The position numbers and the translations under genes were made by a program. From positions 1 to 64,000 of the forward strand of contig CALTTG010000009.1 of assembly GCA_943908475.1 (NCBI GenBank): DNA of 64,000 nucleotides, given 5' to 3'. Under the pieces are notes generated by a model. That model made no database searches. It was not told the DNA's origin and was given only the letters and a program-made list of their open reading frames with translations. Below are positions 34,035 to 43,700 of the stretch, one piece after another. This DNA is from an uncultured Burkholderiales bacterium (lineage in GTDB: Bacteria; Pseudomonadota; Gammaproteobacteria; Burkholderiales; Burkholderiaceae_C). The first letter of the stretch is position 1, and each line of letters begins with the position of its first letter.

Positions 34035-34072
34035 GCCGAAGATTCGGCAATCCGGATTTCCGACCCGTCGGA
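34035..34072. promoter_or_regulatory. Tandem dyads, candidate activator (UAS) sites for the gltI promoter
   Basis: Two 14-bp dyads, GCCGAA-GA-TTCGGC (34035-34048) and TCCGAC-CC-GTCGGA (34059-34072), have centres 24 bases apart. Between and overlapping them, TTCGG-CAAT-CCGGA (34043-34056) nearly matches the AauR consensus as I recall it (TTCGG-N4-CCGAA, from memory). They lie about 70-105 bases upstream of the -24 box, a normal position for NtrC-type activator sites. Confidence 0.6.
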
Positions 34073-34151
34073 CGTACGGTGCGCCGAATGCCTCCAGGGG
34101 AGAACCCTGGCATGATCGCCAACCCGCTGTCTTCGTGCTTCCTGCCCCACC

Positions 34152-34889
34152 ATGGCCAAACGTCCTCGCCTGCCTGCCGGTCACAACACCCTTGACCAGA
34201 TCCTCTTCGACCAGGGGTTTGGCGCTCGTCGCGAATGCGAGGGTCTGGTTTGCACGGGGCTGGTCAGCGTCAATGGCGAGGTGGTGGACGATCCCGATGC
34301 GGTTTTCCCCGAAGACCGCTTGCCACTCGTCGTCGACGGCATGCCCTGGGTGACCCACGTCAAAGCTTTGATCATGTTGCACAAGCCTGCAGGCTATGAA
34401 TGCTCGCTCAAGCCGGGCGCTTGGCCGGGCGTGCACAACCTCTTGCCGCCGGCTTTGCGCAAGCGCGGACTGCAACCCGTGGGACGCCTCGACCAAGACA
34501 CCACCGGCTTGCTGCTGATGACCGACGACGGTCCGCTTCTGCATTCACTGACTTCACCCAAGAAAAATGTGCCCAAGGTGTACGAGGTCACCTGCAAGCA
34601 CCCGGTGACCGACGACCAGATCAAGAAGCTGCTGGCCGGCGTCGTGTTGGATGACGATCCAGAGATGGTGCAAGCCCATGCCGCCGAGCGTGTGGGGGGT
34701 GACGACTCGTGTCATTTGCGACTGACTTTGCTGCAGGGGAAGTATCACCAGGTCAAACGCATGGTGGCCGCCGTGAGCAACCGGGTCGAAGGCTTGCACC
34801 GCAGCGAAATCGGCCGCCTGGCTCTGCCGGCAGATTTGCTCCCCGGACAATGGCGCTGGATCGACGACCCAGCCATCGTGCTGCCTTGA
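34152..34889 (+). CDS. RsuA-family rRNA pseudouridine synthase
   Basis: 245 aa. An S4-like RNA-binding region (residues about 10-60) is followed by the RsuA/RluB/E/F catalytic domain with 'GRLDQDTTGLLLMTDDG', which holds the catalytic Asp. It converts a specific uridine in rRNA to pseudouridine; small-subunit RsuA-type (position 516) is the closest class by length and motif, but the target cannot be fixed by eye. It is divergent from gltI, with the UAS dyads in between. ribF follows after 22 bases. Confidence 0.9.
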   Translation: MAKRPRLPAGHNTLDQILFDQGFGARRECEGLVCTGLVSVNGEVVDDPDAVFPEDRLPLVVDGMPWVTHVKALIMLHKPAGYECSLKPGAWPGVHNLLPPALRKRGLQPVGRLDQDTTGLLLMTDDGPLLHSLTSPKKNVPKVYEVTCKHPVTDDQIKKLLAGVVLDDDPEMVQAHAAERVGGDDSCHLRLTLLQGKYHQVKRMVAAVSNRVEGLHRSEIGRLALPADLLPGQWRWIDDPAIVLP

Positions 34890-34911
34890 CCCCAGGCGCC
34901 ATAATCTCGCC

Positions 34912-35898
34912 ATGCAAGTCTTTCGCGGGTTTCACCATGCGGCGCTCGCCCCGGCGTGTGCCCTGACCATCGGCAACTTTGACGGCGTTCACCGTGGCCA
35001 CCAGGCCATGCTGGCCCTGCTGCGCTCTGAGGCTCAGCACCGTGGGCTGCCGAGCACGGTCATGACTTTCGAGCCTCACCCCAAAGATTACTTCGCCGCG
35101 TTGGCGGGCAAACCCGAGTTGGCGCCCCACCGCATCGCACCCCTGCGCGACAAACTGGCCGAGCTGGAGCGTTGCGGCATCGACCAGGTCGTGGTGCTGC
35201 CCTTTGACCAGCGCCTGGCCTCGCTCAGCCCGCAGGCCTTCATCGACGATGTGATCGTGGGCGGCCTGCGCGCCCGCTACGTGCTGGTGGGCGATGACTT
35301 CCGCTTCGGCGCCAAGCGCGCAGGCGACCACGACCTGCTCGACGCCGCCGGCACCGCCCAGGGCTTCGATGTGGCGCGCATGCGCAGCTACGAAGTGCAT
35401 GGCACCCGGGTGTCGTCCAGCGGTGTGCGCGATGCGCTGCTGGCCGGCGACATGGCCCGCGTGGCCGAGATGCTGGGGCGCCCCTACACCATCAGCGGCC
35501 ACGTCATCCACGGCGCCAAGCTGGGCCGCAGCCTCGATTGCCGCACCCTGAACGTGCGTTTCGGCCATGAAAAACCGGCCACCTCCGGCATCTTCGTGGT
35601 CCGCACCCACGGCCTGGCCGAACAGCCCCTGGAGGGCGTGGCCAGCCTGGGCGTGCGCCCCACGGTGGAAGACGCCGGGCGCGTGCTGCTGGAGGTCCAT
35701 TGCTTCGAGTGGCCCGAGGCCCTGGGCAAAGAAGGGGGCTACGGTAAAATCGTGCGCGTGGAACTGCTGCACAAACTCCGAGACGAAGCCCGCTACGACG
35801 GGCTGGAAGCCTTGCAGGCGGCCATTCACAAGGACATCGCCGACGCCAAGAGCTTCTTCCAGGCCCAGGGCCGTCAGACCACCCGCGACCGAATTTGA
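34912..35898 (+). CDS. ribF: Bifunctional riboflavin kinase / FAD synthetase
   Basis: 328 aa. The N-terminal nucleotidyltransferase domain has 'TIGNFDGVHRGHQ' and 'VGDDFRFGAKR'; the C-terminal kinase domain has 'GRPYTISGHVIHGAKLGR' and 'TSGIFVV'. It makes FMN and then FAD from riboflavin. No Shine-Dalgarno is seen. A CATAAT box at 34900-34905 would place the transcription start at or next to the ATG, so a leaderless message is possible. It is followed by ileS and lspA, the usual betaproteobacterial order. Confidence 0.96.
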   Translation: MQVFRGFHHAALAPACALTIGNFDGVHRGHQAMLALLRSEAQHRGLPSTVMTFEPHPKDYFAALAGKPELAPHRIAPLRDKLAELERCGIDQVVVLPFDQRLASLSPQAFIDDVIVGGLRARYVLVGDDFRFGAKRAGDHDLLDAAGTAQGFDVARMRSYEVHGTRVSSSGVRDALLAGDMARVAEMLGRPYTISGHVIHGAKLGRSLDCRTLNVRFGHEKPATSGIFVVRTHGLAEQPLEGVASLGVRPTVEDAGRVLLEVHCFEWPEALGKEGGYGKIVRVELLHKLRDEARYDGLEALQAAIHKDIADAKSFFQAQGRQTTRDRI

Positions 35899-36060
35899 CG
35901 CGGGCCGACTGACCTGCTGGCGCGCGATGCGCCGGTGGCGGGCCCGCTGCTCCACACCTTTTGCAACGCCGGGTCGGTCGGCGATGCGCCCCCCGATTGC
36001 CGCAACCCGGCCACCTCGCCTTGCGAGGGTGCGCCGAGGTTCGAACCTGACGAGATCGCC

Positions 36061-38982
36061 ATGAGCCAAGATGCCAAGCCCGCCAAGGGCAACAAGCCTG
36101 ACGCCGCCCCCGAATCGAAGTACCGCGCCACGCTGAACATGCCGGACACCCCCTTCCCGATGCGGGGGGACCTGCCCAAGCGCGAACCCGCCTGGGTGGC
36201 CGAATGGGAAGCCAGCGACCTGTACGGCAAGCTGCGCGCGGCGCGCACGGGCGCCAAGAAGTTCGTGCTGCACGACGGCCCGCCCTACGCCAACGGCAAC
36301 ATCCACATCGGGCACGCCGTCAACAAGGTGCTCAAGGACATGATCGTCAAGTCCCGCCAGCTGGCGGGCTATGACGCGGCCTACATCCCGGGTTGGGACT
36401 GCCACGGCCTGCCCATCGAGAACCAGATCGAAAAGACCTTCGGCCGCAACCTCAGCCGCGACGACGTGCAGGCCAAGGCCCGCGTCTACGCCGCCGAACA
36501 GATCGACGGCCAGCGCACCGACTTCAAGCGCCTGGGCGTGCTGGGTGACTGGTCGCACCCCTACCGCACCATGGACTTCGGCAACGAAGCCAACGAGATC
36601 CGTGCCCTGCAAAAGATCATGGAGCGCGGGTATGTGTACCGCGGCCTCAAGCCCGTGTACTGGTGCTTCGACTGCGGCTCGTCGCTGGCCGAGTTCGAGA
36701 TCGAGTACATGGACAAGAAGTCCAGCACGCTGGATGTGGCCTTCCCCTGCGCCGAGCCCGACAAGCTGGCCGCTGCCTTCGGCCTGGCCTCTCTGCCCAA
36801 GGACGCCTTCACCGTGATCTGGACCACCACCGCGTGGACCATCCCCGCCAACCAGGCCCTGAACATGCACGCCGACCTGAGCTACGCCTTGGTCGACACG
36901 CCCAAGGGCCTGCTGGTGCTGGCCGAAAGCCTGGTGGACAAGGCCTCGGCCCGCTACGGCTTCGAGCCTGAACAGGTGAAGGTGCTGGCCACCACCTCGG
37001 GCGCCAAGCTTGAAGGCCTGAACTTCAAGCACCCCTTCGCTCATGTGCACGAAGGCTACAACCGCCTGAGCCCCGTCTACCTGGCCGATTACGTCAGTGC
37101 CGAAGACGGCACCGGCATCGTGCACGCGGCTCCGGCCTATGGCGTGGACGACTTCAACAGCTGCATCGCCCACGGCCTGAAGTTCGATGACATCCTCAAC
37201 CCCGTGCAGGGCAATGGCGTGTACGAGGCCGAGCTGCCCCTGTTCGGCGGCCAGCACATCTGGAAGGCCGTGCCGGTCATCCTCGATGCGCTGCGTGACG
37301 CCGGCCGCCTGCTGGCCACCAAAGAGATCACGCACAGCTACCCGCACTGCTGGCGCCACAAGACCCCGGTGATCTACCGCGCGGCCGCGCAGTGGTTCGT
37401 GCGCATGGACGAAGGTGAGGGCGTGTTCACCGTGAGCAAGGCCGACAAGACCCTGCGCCAGCTGGCGCTGGACGCCATCGACCAGACCACCTTCTACCCC
37501 GAGAACGGCCGCGCTCGCCTGCGCGACATGATCGCCAACCGCCCCGACTGGTGCATCAGCCGCCAGCGCAACTGGGGCGTGCCGCTGCCCTTCTTCCTGC
37601 ACAAGGTCACAGGCGAACTGCACCCCGACACCCTGGCCCTGATCGACCGCGCCGCCGCGCTGGTGGAACAAGGTGGTGTCGAGGCCTGGTCCACGCTCGA
37701 CCCGGCCGAATGGCTGGGCGCCCAGGCGGCCGAGTACAGCAAGTCCACCGACATCCTCGATGTTTGGTTCGACTCGGGCACCACCTTCTTCCACGTGCTC
37801 AACGCCAGGAACGGCAGCCACGCCGAAGCCGGTCACACCGAAGGCCCCGAGGCCGACCTCTACCTCGAAGGCCACGACCAGCACCGCGGCTGGTTCCACA
37901 GCTCGCTGCTGGCCTCGTGCGCCATCAATGGCCGCGCGCCTTACAAGGGCCTGCTGACCCACGGCTTCACCGTGGACGGCCAGGGCCGCAAGATGTCCAA
38001 GTCGGTGGGCAACACCGTGGCCCCGCAGGACATCAGCTCCAAGATGGGCGCTGAAATCATCCGCCTGTGGGCCGCCAGCACCGACTACTCGGGCGACCTG
38101 GGCATCGACGACAAGATCCTGGCCCGCGTGGTTGATGGCTACCGCCGCATCCGCAACACCCTGCGCTTCCTGCTGGCCAACACCTCCGACTTCAACCCCG
38201 CCACCGATGCCGTGCCGCTGGGCGAGCTGCTGGAGATCGACCGCTACGCGCTGGCCCGTGCCTCGCAGCTGCAGGAAGACATCCTGGCCCATTACGAGCG
38301 CTACGAGTTCCACCCCGTGGTGGCCAAGTTGCAGGTGTACTGCTCGGAAGACCTGGGCGCCTTCTACCTCGACGTGCTGAAAGACCGCCTGTACACCAGT
38401 GCGGCCGGTTCGTCGGCGCGCCGTGCGGCCCAGACCGCGCTGTGGCACATCACGCACGGCATGCTGCGCTGGATGGCCCCCTTCCTGAGCTTCACCGCCG
38501 AAGAGGCCTGGAAGGTGTTCAACCAGGGCCACGGCCAGACCGAGACCATCTTCACGGAAACCTTCTGGGATTTCCATGAAGCCGACAAGGACGCCGAGCT
38601 GCTGGCCAAGTGGGCCCGCATCCGTGCCTTCCGCGAAGAGTGCAACCGCCGCATCGAAGACGTGCGCACCCGCGGTGACGTGGGCGCCTCGCTGCAGGCC
38701 AACCTGTTCGTGACCATTGGCACACAGGACGAAGCCGGTCAGCGCCTGCTGGCCGATCTGCGCAGCCTGGGCGACGACCTGAAGTTCGTGCTGATCGTGT
38801 CCAGCGTCGAGCTGGCCGAAGGCCACAGCACGCAGATCGAGGTGAACCCCTCGAAGGCGGCCAAGTGCGAGCGCTGCTGGCACTACCGCGACGATGTGGG
38901 CAGCAACCCCGAACACCCCACCCTGTGCGGCCGTTGCGACAGCAACCTGCATGGCGAGGGTGAACACCGCGAGCACGCCTGA
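36061..38982 (+). CDS. ileS: Isoleucyl-tRNA synthetase
   Basis: 973 aa. HIGH motif at residues 82-85 (preceded by 'DGPPYANGNI'), KMSKS at 644-648, and a C-terminal zinc site beginning with Cys936/Cys939 ('CERCWHYRDDVG', then 'CGRCDSNL'). It charges tRNA-Ile and edits valine. The start chosen is the ATG at 36061 ('MSQDAKPAKGNK'), which opens with a short Lys/Pro/Ala-rich segment before the conserved 'YRATLNMPDTPFPMRGDL'; the frame is open to a GTG at 35935 but that stretch does not look conserved. Codon use is strongly C/G-ending, as for a highly expressed gene. Confidence 0.97.
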   Translation: MSQDAKPAKGNKPDAAPESKYRATLNMPDTPFPMRGDLPKREPAWVAEWEASDLYGKLRAARTGAKKFVLHDGPPYANGNIHIGHAVNKVLKDMIVKSRQLAGYDAAYIPGWDCHGLPIENQIEKTFGRNLSRDDVQAKARVYAAEQIDGQRTDFKRLGVLGDWSHPYRTMDFGNEANEIRALQKIMERGYVYRGLKPVYWCFDCGSSLAEFEIEYMDKKSSTLDVAFPCAEPDKLAAAFGLASLPKDAFTVIWTTTAWTIPANQALNMHADLSYALVDTPKGLLVLAESLVDKASARYGFEPEQVKVLATTSGAKLEGLNFKHPFAHVHEGYNRLSPVYLADYVSAEDGTGIVHAAPAYGVDDFNSCIAHGLKFDDILNPVQGNGVYEAELPLFGGQHIWKAVPVILDALRDAGRLLATKEITHSYPHCWRHKTPVIYRAAAQWFVRMDEGEGVFTVSKADKTLRQLALDAIDQTTFYPENGRARLRDMIANRPDWCISRQRNWGVPLPFFLHKVTGELHPDTLALIDRAAALVEQGGVEAWSTLDPAEWLGAQAAEYSKSTDILDVWFDSGTTFFHVLNARNGSHAEAGHTEGPEADLYLEGHDQHRGWFHSSLLASCAINGRAPYKGLLTHGFTVDGQGRKMSKSVGNTVAPQDISSKMGAEIIRLWAASTDYSGDLGIDDKILARVVDGYRRIRNTLRFLLANTSDFNPATDAVPLGELLEIDRYALARASQLQEDILAHYERYEFHPVVAKLQVYCSEDLGAFYLDVLKDRLYTSAAGSSARRAAQTALWHITHGMLRWMAPFLSFTAEEAWKVFNQGHGQTETIFTETFWDFHEADKDAELLAKWARIRAFREECNRRIEDVRTRGDVGASLQANLFVTIGTQDEAGQRLLADLRSLGDDLKFVLIVSSVELAEGHSTQIEVNPSKAAKCERCWHYRDDVGSNPEHPTLCGRCDSNLHGEGEHREHA

Positions 38983-38983
38983 C

Positions 38984-39502
38984 ATGGCCACCAAAAAAGC
39001 ATCTGGCGGCGCTTCGGGCCTGTGGCCCTGGCTGGGCATCGCCCTCATCATCATTTTGCTGGATCAAATCAGCAAGGTGGTGGTGATCGGCGCCTTCAAC
39101 CTGCACGATTCGCGTGAGGTCACGGGCTGGTTCAATCTGGTGAGGGTCCACAACCATGGGGCTGCGTTTTCATTCCTGGCCAATGCCGGGGGCTGGCAGC
39201 GTTGGTTCTTCATCGGGCTGGGCACCGTGGCCGTCAGCTTCATGCTGTACATGCTGAAGTCGCACAGCCAACAAAAGCTGTTCGCCTGGGCCATGGCCCT
39301 GGTCATGGGCGGCGCGATTGGCAACGTCATTGACCGTGTGGTGCACGGCTACGTGGTCGACTTCCTGGATTTCCACTGGCCTTTTTTGGCGCCCATGTTC
39401 CATGGCGGCCACTTTCCGGCCTTCAACATCGCCGACGTCGCGATTTCGCTGGGCGCGGCTTGCCTGATCCTGGATGAGATCCTGAGGGTGCGGCGCGGCT
39501 GA
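38984..39502 (+). CDS. lspA: Lipoprotein signal peptidase
   Basis: 172 aa with four predicted membrane helices. It removes signal peptides from prolipoproteins in the inner membrane. Catalytic aspartates are in 'GNVIDRVVHGYVVDF' and 'FNIADVAIS'. The ATG is one base past the ileS stop, so the two are translationally coupled, as in E. coli. The longer frame upstream lies inside ileS. Confidence 0.96.
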   Translation: MATKKASGGASGLWPWLGIALIIILLDQISKVVVIGAFNLHDSREVTGWFNLVRVHNHGAAFSFLANAGGWQRWFFIGLGTVAVSFMLYMLKSHSQQKLFAWAMALVMGGAIGNVIDRVVHGYVVDFLDFHWPFLAPMFHGGHFPAFNIADVAISLGAACLILDEILRVRRG

Positions 39503-39513
39503 GGCTTGCTCGG

Positions 39514-39532
39514 GCCCCCTGCGCGTGGGGGC
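39514..39532 (+). terminator. Weak terminator-like hairpin after lspA
   Basis: Stem GCCCCC / GGGGGC with a 7-base loop, 11 bases after the lspA stop. It lacks a T-run, so it may be a Rho-linked or mRNA-end structure instead of an intrinsic terminator. Confidence 0.35.
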
Positions 39533-39612
39533 ATGTGTGCTTTACATGTCTTCATGAGCAGATCGTGGCACGCTGTGGCCTGCGATTGGTTTTCATTCAT
39601 GTCGAGGCAGTC

Positions 39613-40767
39613 ATGCGGGTTTGGACTCAACAGCGCTGGAAAGTCGCCATGGCATTGGGGGGCGTCGCCGCTGGCGTGCTCGTGCTGTGGCCAGCCCTGA
39701 CCTCGGTCGCACAAAGCCAGTCACCTGACCGGCCCAGTGCCAGCAAAGCACCGGCGGTGCCTGTCAAGGTGGCCGCGGTGACCGTGCAGGATCAAACCCT
39801 GAGCTTGACCGCCGTGGGCCAGGTGCAAGCGTCCCGTCAGGCGATCATTCGCCCCCGCATCGAAGGCGTTCTGACCGAGGTGGGGTTCAGTGAAGGGCAA
39901 CTGGTGCGGCAGGGTCAGGTGCTGGCTCGGCTGGATGACCGCAGTTTGCAGGCGCAACTGGCGCAATCTCTGGCCGACCTCCAGCGCCTGGAGGCGCAGC
40001 TCCAATCGGCGAATCAAGACCTTCAGCGATCACACAGCTTGCTGCGAGAATCGGCGGTGTCGGCGCAAGACCACGATCGCCAGCAGTCGCTGGTGAGGCA
40101 ATTGCAGGCGCAAGTGTTGGCTCAACAAGCCCAGGTCCAACAGGACCGCACACAATTGTCGTACACGGTCATCACGGCGCCTTTTGCGGGGCGAGTGGGG
40201 CTGCGGCAGGTCGATGTGGGCAATGTTGTCCGTCCCTCTGATGCGCAGGGCCTGGTGTCCTTGGTGCAGGTCCAGCCGCTGGCCGTCGTGTTCTCGGTGC
40301 CCCAGACCCGGCTGGGGGATGTGAGGCAAGCCCTGTCCAAAGCCTCTGCCGCCACGGTCTCCGTGGCTGAGCGCGAAGGTGGGGCAACCTTGGCCAACGG
40401 TGTGCTGCGCGCCGCCGACAATGCCGTGGATGCCGGGTCTGGCACCCTCAAACTCAAGGCGGAACTGACACCCTCGGGTGAACGTTTGTGGCCGGGGCAG
40501 TTCGTGACGGTTCAGTTGGAAACCGGCACCTTGGCCCAGGCACTCAGTGTGCCCGCCAAGGCAGTGCAGCGGGGCCTGAAAGGCAGTTTCGTTTGGCGGG
40601 TCGATCAGGGACAAGCCGAGATGGTGCCCGTGGCGGTGCGCTGGCAGTCGGATCAGGTGGTGGTGATTGAGCCCAGTGCAAATGGCCTGAAGTCCGGTGA
40701 CCGCGTGGTGGTCGACGGTCAATCCCGCCTCAAGCCCAAGGCCAGCGTCAAGCTGCTGGGAGCCTGA
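39613..40767 (+). CDS. RND efflux periplasmic adaptor (membrane fusion protein)
   Basis: 384 aa with one N-terminal membrane anchor or signal ('KVAMALGGVAAGVLVLWPAL'), a lipoyl/barrel-sandwich region ('ASRQAIIRPRIEGVLTEVGFSEGQLVRQGQVLARLD'-type), a coiled-coil hairpin (about 105-165) and beta-barrel domains. It links an inner-membrane RND pump to an outer-membrane channel. It is MdtA-like in layout. The ATG at 39613 has GAGG upstream; earlier in-frame codons lack a ribosome binding site. The pump gene starts five bases after its stop. No TolC-type gene is present nearby. Confidence 0.92.
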   Translation: MRVWTQQRWKVAMALGGVAAGVLVLWPALTSVAQSQSPDRPSASKAPAVPVKVAAVTVQDQTLSLTAVGQVQASRQAIIRPRIEGVLTEVGFSEGQLVRQGQVLARLDDRSLQAQLAQSLADLQRLEAQLQSANQDLQRSHSLLRESAVSAQDHDRQQSLVRQLQAQVLAQQAQVQQDRTQLSYTVITAPFAGRVGLRQVDVGNVVRPSDAQGLVSLVQVQPLAVVFSVPQTRLGDVRQALSKASAATVSVAEREGGATLANGVLRAADNAVDAGSGTLKLKAELTPSGERLWPGQFVTVQLETGTLAQALSVPAKAVQRGLKGSFVWRVDQGQAEMVPVAVRWQSDQVVVIEPSANGLKSGDRVVVDGQSRLKPKASVKLLGA

Positions 40768-40772
40768 TCCAC

Positions 40773-43700
40773 ATGACGAGCTCATCGCCTTTGACACCCT
40801 CCGGTGGCGTGTCGGCTTGGTGCATCGCACACCCCGTGGCCACCACCTTGATGACCCTCGCACTGGTCTTGCTGGGCTTGTTTGCGTTTCCCCGGTTGCC
40901 GATCGCCCCACTGCCGCAAGCCGATTTCCCCACACTTCAGATCAGCGCACGTTTGCCCGGTGCCAGCCCAGACACCATGGCGTCGGCCGTTGCGACGCCG
41001 CTGGAGGTGGCCCTCAGTGGGGTGCCCGGCGTGACCGAGATGTCGTCGACCAGTGCCCTGGGCAGCACGTCCATCACCCTGCAGTTCACGCTGGACAAAG
41101 ACATCAATGAAGCGGCTCAAGAGGTGCAATCGGCCCTCAATGCCGTGGCAGGCAAGTTGCCGGATGACATGCCGTCACCGCCGACTTGGCGCAAGGTCAA
41201 CCCTGCCGATGGCCCGGTGCTCATCCTCAAAATGCAATCGCCCGTGCTCAGCCTGACCGAGCTGAGTGATTTGGCTGAAACGGTGCTGGCCCGTCGCCTC
41301 AGCCAGATTGACGGTGTGTCCGAAGTGGCGATTTCGGGGCAGCAAAAGCCCGCCATCCGAATCCAGGCCTCACCGGCAGCGTTGGCGGCCCAAGGCCTGA
41401 CCTTGGCCGACATCCGGACGGCTGTGCAAAAAGCCAGTGTCAATCAGGCCAAGGGCGCCTTGTTGGGGGCTGACAGAACCAGCACCTTGGCCACGAACGA
41501 TCAGCTGTTCAATGCGGCCGACTATGAAGCCTTGACCATCGTGAACCGCGATGGCGCGCCCCTGCGCATTGGGGATGTCGCCAAGGTGATCGCAGGCGCA
41601 GAGAATGATTTCGTGGGCGCTTGGCAAGACGGTCAGCCCGGGCTGGGCATCATCGTGCGGCGCCAGCCTGGCGCCAACATCGTCGCCACGGCCGATCGCA
41701 TTCAAGAGGTCTTGCCCGAGCTGTCCAGGCGATTGCCTGCCAGCGTCACGGTCGAGGTGCTGAACGATCGCACGCGCACCATTCGTTCCTCCCTGCACGA
41801 GGTGGAACTCACCTTGGGCATCACCTTCGTGCTGGTGGTGGCGGTGATGGGCGCCTTCTTGCGTCAGTGGTCGGCCACGGTCATCGTCACGGCGGTGCTG
41901 GGGGTGTCCATGATCGCCACGGTGGCGGTCATGGATCAACTGGGCTTCAGTCTGAACAACCTCACCTTGGTGGCCTTGATCATTGCCATGGGCTTCGTGG
42001 TCGATGACGCCATCGTGGTGGTGGAGAACATCCACCGCCACCTCGAAGCGGGTGTGCCGATGCAGCAAGCGGCGCTCAAGGGGTCTGCCGAGGTGGGCTT
42101 CACCGTGCTGTCCATTGGGGTCTCGCTGGTGGCCGCCTTCATCCCGTTGCTGTTCATGGGTGGGGTGGTCGGGCGGCTGTTCAGCGAGTTCGCCATCACG
42201 GTGGCGGCAGCCATTGCCATTTCGGTCATCACCGCCCTGACATTGGCCCCGATGCTGGCCTCTCGGTGGATGTCTCGGGCGCCGATGCATCATGAAGGCG
42301 GTTGGGTGTCTGGCCTCATCCGGGGGTATGGTCGCTCGCTGTCGTGGGCCTTGCGCCACCAAGGGGCCATGCTGGGTGTGTTTGTCGCCACCATGGCGTT
42401 GGCAGTGGGTGCCTATGTGGCCATCCCCAAAGGATTTTTTCCACTTCAGGACACCGCGTTCGTGCTGGGCACCACCGTGGCCGCTCAAGATGAGTCGTTC
42501 GACGCCATGGTGGCCAAACATGCTGCGCTGGCCAAAGTGCTCGACAACGATCCTGCGGTGCTGGGCTACAACCAAACCGTCGGGGCCACCAGTGGCAGCA
42601 GCAGCCTGTCGAGTGGGCGCTTTTTCATCGTGCTGAAGGACCGGGCTGATCGTGACGTGTCGGCCCAGGCGTTCATCGACCGTGTGCGTCCGAAAATGGC
42701 GCAAGTGCCTGGCATCACGCTGTTCATGCGGGCCGCGCAAGACATCAACCTGGGCACAGGCTCTCCGCGCACGCAGTACCAATATGCCTTGCTGGGTGAC
42801 GACAGTGCCAGCCTGGGCCAGTGGGCCGCGCGCCTGACCGAGCGACTGGCCCGCATGCCCGAGTTCCGCGATGTCTCCAACGACCTGCAATTGGGGGCGG
42901 GCATCACCCGCCTGACCATCGACCGTGACGCGGCAGCGCGGCATGGCCTGAGCGTGGATGACATCAACCAGGTGCTCTACAGCGCCTATGGCCAGCGCCA
43001 GATTGGCGAGATCCAGACCGAGCAAAACCAATATCAGATCATTTTGGAGATCGACCCGGCCTTGCGCGGGCAGACCGACAGCCTGAACTGGTTGCACCTG
43101 CGATCGGCCAAGACCGGACAGATGGTGCCCCTGGCCGAGGTGGCCCGCTTGGAGCCCCCAGAAACGGGGCCGGTGAGCATTGCCCGACTGGCGATGTCTC
43201 CGGCGGTCAACCTGTCGTTCAACCTCGCGCCAGGCGTGGCCCTGGGTGATGCCGTGCGCCTGATCGAGGACGTCCGTCAGGAGCTGGAAGTGCCTGCCAG
43301 CATTTCGGGGCGATTCCAGGGGGCGGCGCAGGCCTTTCAGGATTCACTGGCCACGCAACCGTTGTTGATTCTGGCGGCTCTGCTGGCGGTGTACATCATC
43401 TTGGGGGTGCTGTACGAAAGCTTCGTGCATCCCTTGACCATCTTGTCGACCTTGCCTTCAGCGGGCATCGGTGCCGTGGCCGCCCTGTGGCTGGGTGGTT
43501 TTGACTTCTCCATCATGGCGCTCATTGGGGTGGTCCTGCTCATTGGCATCGTCAAGAAGAACGGCATCATGCTGGTCGACTTTGCCCTGCAGGCGCAACG
43601 TGAGCGCGGCTTGACCCCGCAGCAGGCGATCGAAGAGGCCTGCGTGGTGCGATTCCGCCCCATCATGATGACCACGCTGGCGGCCTTGCTGGCGGCCATA

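Noticed and set aside
35935..36060. N-terminal extension of ileS from a GTG
   Set aside because: The encoded stretch has no resemblance to IleS N-termini; conserved sequence begins after the ATG at 36061.
34753..39054. A 1,433-codon open frame on the minus strand opposite ribF, ileS and lspA
   Set aside because: It is the mirror of strongly C/G-ending codons in ileS. It is low in complexity, shows no domain signature, and overlaps clearly conserved genes along its whole length.
41370..43097. A 575-codon minus-strand open frame opposite the RND pump
   Set aside because: His/Gln-rich antisense shadow of a full-length RND gene.
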